Part shown: piece by piece, positions 40,514-44,648 of the stretch
Position numbering within the stretch: position 1 is the first letter of the stretch
Layout of the letters: the number at the start of each line of letters is the position of its first letter
NCBI GenBank assembly: GCA_937975725.1
Contig: CALJUL010000101.1
Location: 1-44,648 of the forward strand
Source: an uncultured Pseudoxanthomonas sp.
GTDB taxonomy: Bacteria > Pseudomonadota > Gammaproteobacteria > Xanthomonadales > Xanthomonadaceae
DNA length: 44,648 bases
Direction: 5' to 3'
The notes under the pieces: model-generated
What the model saw: only the letters and a program-made list of their open reading frames with translations
The model's database searches: none
What the model was told of the DNA's origin: nothing
Made by a program: the position numbers and the translations under genes

Positions 40514-41458
40514 TCACCCGGCGAAACGATCCGTAGCGCGCACCAGCGCATCCACGTTCTCGGCTTCGAAGGCCGAATGGCCGGAGGCCGGGGTGATTTC
40601 CAGCGACGCTTTCGGCCACGCCTTGTGCAGGTCCCAGGCGTTGGCGATCGGGCAGACCACGTCGTAGCGGCCGTGCACGATCACGCCGGGAATGTCGGCG
40701 ATGCGGTGCGCGTCGCGCAGCAACTGGTCTTCGACTTCGAAGAAGCCGCCGTTGACGAAGTAGTGGTTCTCGATGCGCGCAAACGCCAGCGCGAACTGCG
40801 GGTCTTCGTGGCCGCTGACGAAATCCGCGTCCACGTGCAGGAAGCTGGTCGCGCCCTCCCACACGCTCCATGCCTTGGCCGCGGCCAGCCGGGTGGCGGT
40901 GTCTTCCGAAGTCAGCCGGCGGTGGAACGCCGAGATCAGGTCGTGCCGCTCCACCGGCGGAATCGCCGCCACGTAGTGCTCCCACGCATCCGGGAACAGG
41001 CGGCTGGCGCCTTCCTGGTAGAACCATTCCAGTTCCCAGCGGCGCAGCATGAAGATGCCGCGCAGGACCAGTTCGGCGACGCGCTGCGGATGCGTTTCGG
41101 CATAGGCCAGCGCCAGGGTGGAGCCCCAACTGCCGCCGAACACCTGCCAGCGCTCGACGCCCAGCTTCGCGCGCAGCTTCTCGATGTCCGCCACCAGGTC
41201 CCAGGTGGTGTTGCCGACCAGGTCCGCGTGCGGCGTGGAGCGCCCGGCGCCGCGCTGGTCGAACAGCACGATCCGGTATTGGGCCGGGTCGTGGAAGCGC
41301 CGCATCTTGGGGCTGCAACCGGCGCCGGGGCCGCCATGCAGCACCACCACCGGCTTGCCGTCGGGATTGCCGCACTGCTCGTAGTAGAGGGTATGGCGGT
41401 CGTCGACCTTGAGCGTGCCGGTGTCGAAAGGCTCGATCTCGGGATACAGCGTGCGCAT
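40514..41458 (-). CDS. pip: Proline iminopeptidase
   Basis: The 314-residue alpha/beta hydrolase removes N-terminal proline from peptides. The oxyanion motif VVLHGGPGAGCSP, LFDQRGAGRSTPHA, the nucleophile elbow FGGSWGSTLALAYA, GRYDVVCPIANAW and the catalytic histidine in PASGHSAFE are all present. No signal peptide is present, so it is cytoplasmic. The start MRTLYPEIEPFDTG lies 35 bases after the prmC stop. The two are likely co-transcribed. Confidence 0.95.
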   Translation of the reverse strand: MRTLYPEIEPFDTGTLKVDDRHTLYYEQCGNPDGKPVVVLHGGPGAGCSPKMRRFHDPAQYRIVLFDQRGAGRSTPHADLVGNTTWDLVADIEKLRAKLGVERWQVFGGSWGSTLALAYAETHPQRVAELVLRGIFMLRRWELEWFYQEGASRLFPDAWEHYVAAIPPVERHDLISAFHRRLTSEDTATRLAAAKAWSVWEGATSFLHVDADFVSGHEDPQFALAFARIENHYFVNGGFFEVEDQLLRDAHRIADIPGVIVHGRYDVVCPIANAWDLHKAWPKASLEITPASGHSAFEAENVDALVRATDRFAG

Positions 41459-41493
41459 GGCGTCGCGTCCTGCAGGTGGGAATCGCCGCAAGT

Positions 41494-42366
41494 CTAGCCG
41501 CTCGCCGGTGGCGGCCCGCTGAAGCATCCCAAGGTGACGCGGTCGCGTGCTTCCAGGTCGGTGGCCGTGGCCACGTCGGCGAATCCCGCGCCCTCCAGCA
41601 GCGCGCGCACCGCATCGCCCTGGTCCCAGCCGTGTTCCAGCAGCAACCAGCCGCCTGTATGCAGGTGGCGCGGCGCGTCGGCGACGATCATGCGGATCGC
41701 CTCCAGCCCATCGGCGCCGGAAGCGAGCGCAGCGGCCGGTTCGAAGCGCAGGTCGCCTTGCGCGAGGTGCGGATCGCCCTCGGCGATGTAGGGCGGATTG
41801 CTGGCGATCAGATCGAAGCGCTCGCCGGCCAGAGGCGCGCACCAGCTTCCCTGGCGGAAGGCCACGTTGGCGATGCCGTGGTCCCGCGCATTGGCGCGCG
41901 CCACCGCCAGCGCATCGGCGCTGGTGTCGGTAGCCAGCACCTGCGCCTGCGGCCGTTCGCTGGCCAGCGCCAGCGCGATGGCGCCGGTGCCGGTGCCCAG
42001 ATCGGCGACGCGCAGGAGACGCCCGTCCGGCAACCGCTCCAGCGCCAGTTCGACCAGCCGTTCCGTCTCGGGGCGCGGGATCAGGGTCGCCGGCGAGACA
42101 CGCAGGTCGAGGGTCCAGAACCCACGCCGCCCGACCAGATAGGCCACCGGCTCGCCCGCCAGGCGACGGGCCAGCAGGGCTTCGAAGACTGCGGCGGCCG
42201 ACCCGGCCAGCGGCTCGTCGCCGTGGGCGAACAACCAGGCGCGGTCCCGGCCCAGGGCATGCAGCAGCAGACATTCGGCCTCATGGCGGGCGTCGGGGCC
42301 GGGCAGACGCCGGGCGGCATCGCGCAGCGCCAGGTCGAGCCGCGTGGAAGGCAGGTCGGGGGTCAT
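41494..42366 (-). CDS. prmC: Peptide chain release factor N5-glutamine methyltransferase
   Basis: PrmC methylates the glutamine of the GGQ motif of RF1 and RF2. The 290-residue protein has a helical N-terminal domain and the linker RRGFWTLDLRVSPATLIPRP. The SAM-binding loop is RVADLGTGTGAIALALA, and the substrate motif is DLIASNPPYIAEGD. The start MTPDLPSTRLDLALRDA (ATG 42366) fits family alignments better than an ATG 26 codons upstream. In E. coli it follows prfA. Here it is about 32 kb from prfA and paired with pip. Confidence 0.94.
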   Translation of the reverse strand: MTPDLPSTRLDLALRDAARRLPGPDARHEAECLLLHALGRDRAWLFAHGDEPLAGSAAAVFEALLARRLAGEPVAYLVGRRGFWTLDLRVSPATLIPRPETERLVELALERLPDGRLLRVADLGTGTGAIALALASERPQAQVLATDTSADALAVARANARDHGIANVAFRQGSWCAPLAGERFDLIASNPPYIAEGDPHLAQGDLRFEPAAALASGADGLEAIRMIVADAPRHLHTGGWLLLEHGWDQGDAVRALLEGAGFADVATATDLEARDRVTLGCFSGPPPASG

Positions 42367-42666
42367 GTCGGGCGCTATGGTAGCCCCGGGGGTGGCCGCG
42401 GGAACCGGGCCGAACGCCTGTGCTTCGCTGCGATGCGCCATCACGCCACCCTATCGTTCCGACGTTCTCCGACCTCGGGTGGAACCGGCATCGCTTGTCC
42501 GCCGCCTTGCCCGCAGAAGTGGTCCATACGCCATCGATACCGGCGCACAGCATTTCTGCCGCCCGAAATAACCCTTTTCAGTCAAAGGTTTACTTGTGGT
42601 CCGCCGGCCCCGGCCCCATGTAGCGGGGGAACGCAGATCGGCGGCGAATTCCGTCAATGCGCAACG

Positions 42667-42703
42667 ATAGTTCAAATCTATTGATTCAATTCCATCAATC
42701 GAT
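42667..42703 (+). promoter_or_regulatory. OxyR-like binding site upstream of ahpC
   Basis: Four tetranucleotides occur with exact 7-base spacing: ATAG (42667-42670), CTAT (42678-42681), ATTC (42689-42692) and CGAT (42700-42703). The OxyR consensus is ATAG-N7-CTAT-N7-ATAG-N7-CTAT. The first two are perfect, the third matches 2 of 4 and the fourth 3 of 4. The site starts 112 bases before ahpC, a known OxyR target. The rest of the 412-base prmC-ahpC gap shows nothing I can assign firmly. Confidence 0.75.
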
Positions 42704-42778
42704 TTGAGATATCGATAGAGGACGTCTACCATGGCGCCATCGTTTCACCACACCACTCCACACACGAGGATGAGTCCG

Positions 42779-43342
42779 ATGTCCCTGATCAACACCCAGG
42801 TCCAGCCCTTCAAGACCACGGCGTTCCACAACGGCGAGTTCGTCGAAGTCTCCGACGCCACCCTGAAGGGCAAGTGGTCGGTCCTGATCTTCATGCCGGC
42901 CGCCTTCACCTTCAACTGCCCGACCGAAGTGGAAGACGCCGCCGACAACTACGCCGAGTTCCAGAAGGCCGGCGCCGAGGTCTACATCGTCACCACCGAC
43001 ACGCACTTCTCGCACAAGGTGTGGCACGAGACCTCCCCGGCGGTGGGCAAGGCCCAGTTCCCGCTGGTCGGCGACCCGACCCACCAGTTGACCAACGCCT
43101 TCGGCGTGCACATCCCGGAAGAAGGCCTGGCCCTGCGCGGCACCTTCATCATCAACCCGGAAGGCGTGATCAAGACGCTGGAAATCCACAGCAACGAGAT
43201 CGCCCGCGACGTGTCCGAGACCCTGCGCAAGCTGAAGGCCGCGCAGTTCACCGCCGCCAACCCCGGCCAGGTCTGCCCGGCCAAGTGGAAGGAAGGCGCC
43301 AAGACCATCGCCCCGTCGCTGGACCTGGTCGGCAAGATCTGA
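42779..43342 (+). CDS. ahpC: Alkyl hydroperoxide reductase subunit C (peroxiredoxin)
   Basis: This typical 2-Cys peroxiredoxin reduces H2O2, organic peroxides and peroxynitrite and is recycled by AhpF. The 187-residue protein has the peroxidatic Cys47 in MPAAFTFNCPTEVEDAADNY and the resolving Cys166 in GQVCPAKW. DTHFSHKVWHE and LRGTFIINPEGVIKTLEIHS are also standard. The start MSLINTQVQPF is preferred over two upstream in-frame ATGs because it is the family N-terminus and GAGG lies upstream. An OxyR-like box precedes it and ahpF follows. Confidence 0.97.
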   Translation: MSLINTQVQPFKTTAFHNGEFVEVSDATLKGKWSVLIFMPAAFTFNCPTEVEDAADNYAEFQKAGAEVYIVTTDTHFSHKVWHETSPAVGKAQFPLVGDPTHQLTNAFGVHIPEEGLALRGTFIINPEGVIKTLEIHSNEIARDVSETLRKLKAAQFTAANPGQVCPAKWKEGAKTIAPSLDLVGKI

Positions 43343-43365
43343 GCCTCACGGCACACGCGACACCC

Positions 43366-43483
43366 GTGCCTCCGCGCCGCGGAGGCACCCCGCGACACGC
43401 AGCACCGCAATCCCCCGCCTCCGGGCCGCATGCCCGGAGGCCGGTCTTCCCACCGGACGCTTGCAGCAGCGGCATGTGCCGCT
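43366..43483 (+). other. Hairpin series in the ahpC-ahpF spacer
   Basis: The 241-base spacer holds three strong stem-loops in a row. The first is GTGCCTCCGC-gcc-GCGGAGGCAC (43366-43388), a perfect 10-bp stem. The second is GCCTCCGGGC-cgcat-GCCCGGAGGC (43417-43441), also 10 bp. The third is AGCGGC-atgt-GCCGCT (43468-43483). No T run follows any of them. They may reduce read-through to ahpF or stabilise the ahpC mRNA. Confidence 0.65.
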
Positions 43484-43583
43484 CCCGGTCCCTCCCTGCC
43501 GGCCCTCCCCCGGAGCATGCCGCTCCTGCAAGCGCCTATCCCTCGCCTTTCCCACACGCACATTCCTCACGGAGACGTTCGCC

Positions 43584-44648
43584 ATGCTGGACGCCAATCT
43601 CAAGACGCAGCTAAAGGCCTACCTGGAAAAGGCCGTGCGCCCGATCCACATCACCGCCCACCTGGACGACAGCGACAGCTCCGCCGAACTGCAATCCCTG
43701 CTCAAGGACCTGCGGGAAGTGTCGGACAAGATCAGCGTGGACGAGCAGCGCGGCGGCGAGCGCACGCCCTCCTTCGCCCTGACCAGCCCCGGCCACGACA
43801 TCCACCTGAGCTTCGCCGGCCTGCCGATGGGCCACGAGTTCACCTCGCTGGTGCTGGCGCTGCTGCAGGTGGGCGGGCATCCGTCCAAGCTGGCGCAGGA
43901 CGTGATCGAGCAGATCCGCTCGCTGGACGGCGAATACGCCTTCGAAACCTATTTCTCGCTGTCCTGCCAGAACTGCCCGGACGTGGTGCAGGCGCTGAAC
44001 CTGATGGCGGTGCTGAACCCGCGGATCAGGCACGTCGCCATCGACGGCGCACTGTTCCAGGACGAAGTGGAGAAGCGCCAGGTGATGTCGGTGCCGGCCA
44101 TCTTCCTCAACGGCGAGATCTTCGGCGCCGGCCGCATGGGCGTGGAGGAGATCGTCGCCAAGCTGGACACCAACGCCTCCGCCCGCGAGGCCGAGAAGAT
44201 CAAGGCCAGGGCGCCTTACGACGTGCTGGTGGTCGGCGGCGGTCCCGCCGGCGCCGCGGCCGCGGTGTACGCCGCACGCAAGGGCATCCGCACCGGCGTG
44301 GCGGCCGAGCGCTTCGGCGGCCAGGTACTGGACACCATGGCCATCGAGAACTTCATTTCCGTGCCCTATACCGAAGGCCCCAAGCTGGCCGCGGCGCTGG
44401 AGCAGCACGTCAAGGACTACCAGGTCGACGTGATGAACCTGCAGCGCGCCGAAAAGCTGGTGCCGGCCGACGCCGACGGCCTGGTCGAAGTGAAGCTGGC
44501 CAACGGCGCCTCGCTGAAGTCGAAGACGGTGATCCTGTCCACCGGCGCGCGCTGGCGGCAGATGAACGTGCCCGGCGAGAACGAGTACCGCAACAAGGGC
44601 GTGGCCTACTGCCCGCACTGCGACGGCCCGCTGTTCAAGGGCAAGCGC
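43584..44648 (+). CDS. ahpF: Alkyl hydroperoxide reductase subunit F (partial, runs off the window)
   Basis: The first 355 codons are present. AhpF is the NADH- and FAD-dependent disulfide reductase that recycles AhpC. The tandem-thioredoxin N-terminal domain has the redox pair in YFSLSCQNCPDVVQAL (about residues 129-132). The FAD-binding loop is DVLVVGGGPAGAAAAVYAAR. The thioredoxin-reductase-like active site YCPHCDGPLFKG is at the very end. GGAG lies nine bases before the ATG. In Xanthomonas the next gene is oxyR, which would lie beyond this window. Confidence 0.97.
   Translation, partial: MLDANLKTQLKAYLEKAVRPIHITAHLDDSDSSAELQSLLKDLREVSDKISVDEQRGGERTPSFALTSPGHDIHLSFAGLPMGHEFTSLVLALLQVGGHPSKLAQDVIEQIRSLDGEYAFETYFSLSCQNCPDVVQALNLMAVLNPRIRHVAIDGALFQDEVEKRQVMSVPAIFLNGEIFGAGRMGVEEIVAKLDTNASAREAEKIKARAPYDVLVVGGGPAGAAAAVYAARKGIRTGVAAERFGGQVLDTMAIENFISVPYTEGPKLAAALEQHVKDYQVDVMNLQRAEKLVPADADGLVEVKLANGASLKSKTVILSTGARWRQMNVPGENEYRNKGVAYCPHCDGPLFKGKR

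Noticed and set aside
40514..42274. A fused PrmC-proline iminopeptidase protein
   Set aside because: The extended frame is a different frame from prmC; pip has its own start at 41458 and prmC ends at 41494.

Overview
The window is GC-rich chromosomal DNA from a gammaproteobacterium, most likely a member of the Xanthomonadaceae (Lysobacter, Luteimonas, Pseudoxanthomonas or a relative). This rests on the gene order lolB-ispE-tRNA(Gln)-prs-rplY-pth-ychF followed by tRNA(Tyr/Gly/Thr)-tuf, on REP-like elements of the GTAG/GGAG-hairpin type, on the ahpC/ahpF arrangement, and on an antibacterial effector/immunity island of the kind served by the Xanthomonadales type IV secretion system (X-T4SS). The genus is not settled by the sequence.

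Layout. 1-7515 (minus): a translation and envelope block running TPR protein, lolB, ispE, tRNA-Gln, prs, rplY, pth, ychF, then tRNA-Tyr, -Gly, -Thr and the 5' end of tuf. 7582-9925 (plus): hemA-prfA. 9908-10403: a tandemly duplicated repeat element that includes the last codons of prfA. 10516-13955 (plus): an OGT-like (GT41) glycosyltransferase, moaB, and a coupled HTH-regulator/ppk2 pair. 13968-16045 (minus): yihY-tlpA-acyP with overlapping or adjacent ends. 16306-18444 (plus): wrbA, a DUF2069 protein, a secreted unknown and a single-domain asparaginase-like protein.

18611-24778 (minus) is the most interesting part. It is a lower-GC mosaic island between the asparaginase-like gene and the ilvE terminator. 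It carries a GH19 lysozyme-like effector with peptidoglycan-binding domains and a Gln-rich tail. Directly upstream, with an ATGA overlap, is a lipoprotein that combines a lysozyme-inhibitor (LprI-like) segment with an XAC2610-like C-terminal segment, so it is probably the immunity protein. The island also holds the internally deleted remnant of a second effector, two further lipoproteins that share leader and signal-peptide DNA but have unrelated mature domains, another exported protein, and a coiled-coil membrane protein. Three sets of repeated sequence mark the module junctions. No T4SS machinery is in the window.

25003-26702 (minus): ilvE and sufT. 26812-27754 (plus): two small membrane proteins. 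27772-32667: the proton-translocating transhydrogenase, with pntA2-pntB split from pntA1 by an oppositely oriented sigma-factor/membrane-protein/DUF3106 operon and a 172-bp inverted-repeat element. 32738-37437 (minus): two tandem DUF1631 paralogues. 37580-39679 (plus): a nitroreductase, a 5'-3' exonuclease and a Nudix hydrolase. 39690-42366 (minus): a DUF4019 protein, proline iminopeptidase and prmC. 42667-end (plus): an OxyR-like box, ahpC, a hairpin-rich spacer and the start of ahpF. Function statements come from reading motifs; no database search was possible.
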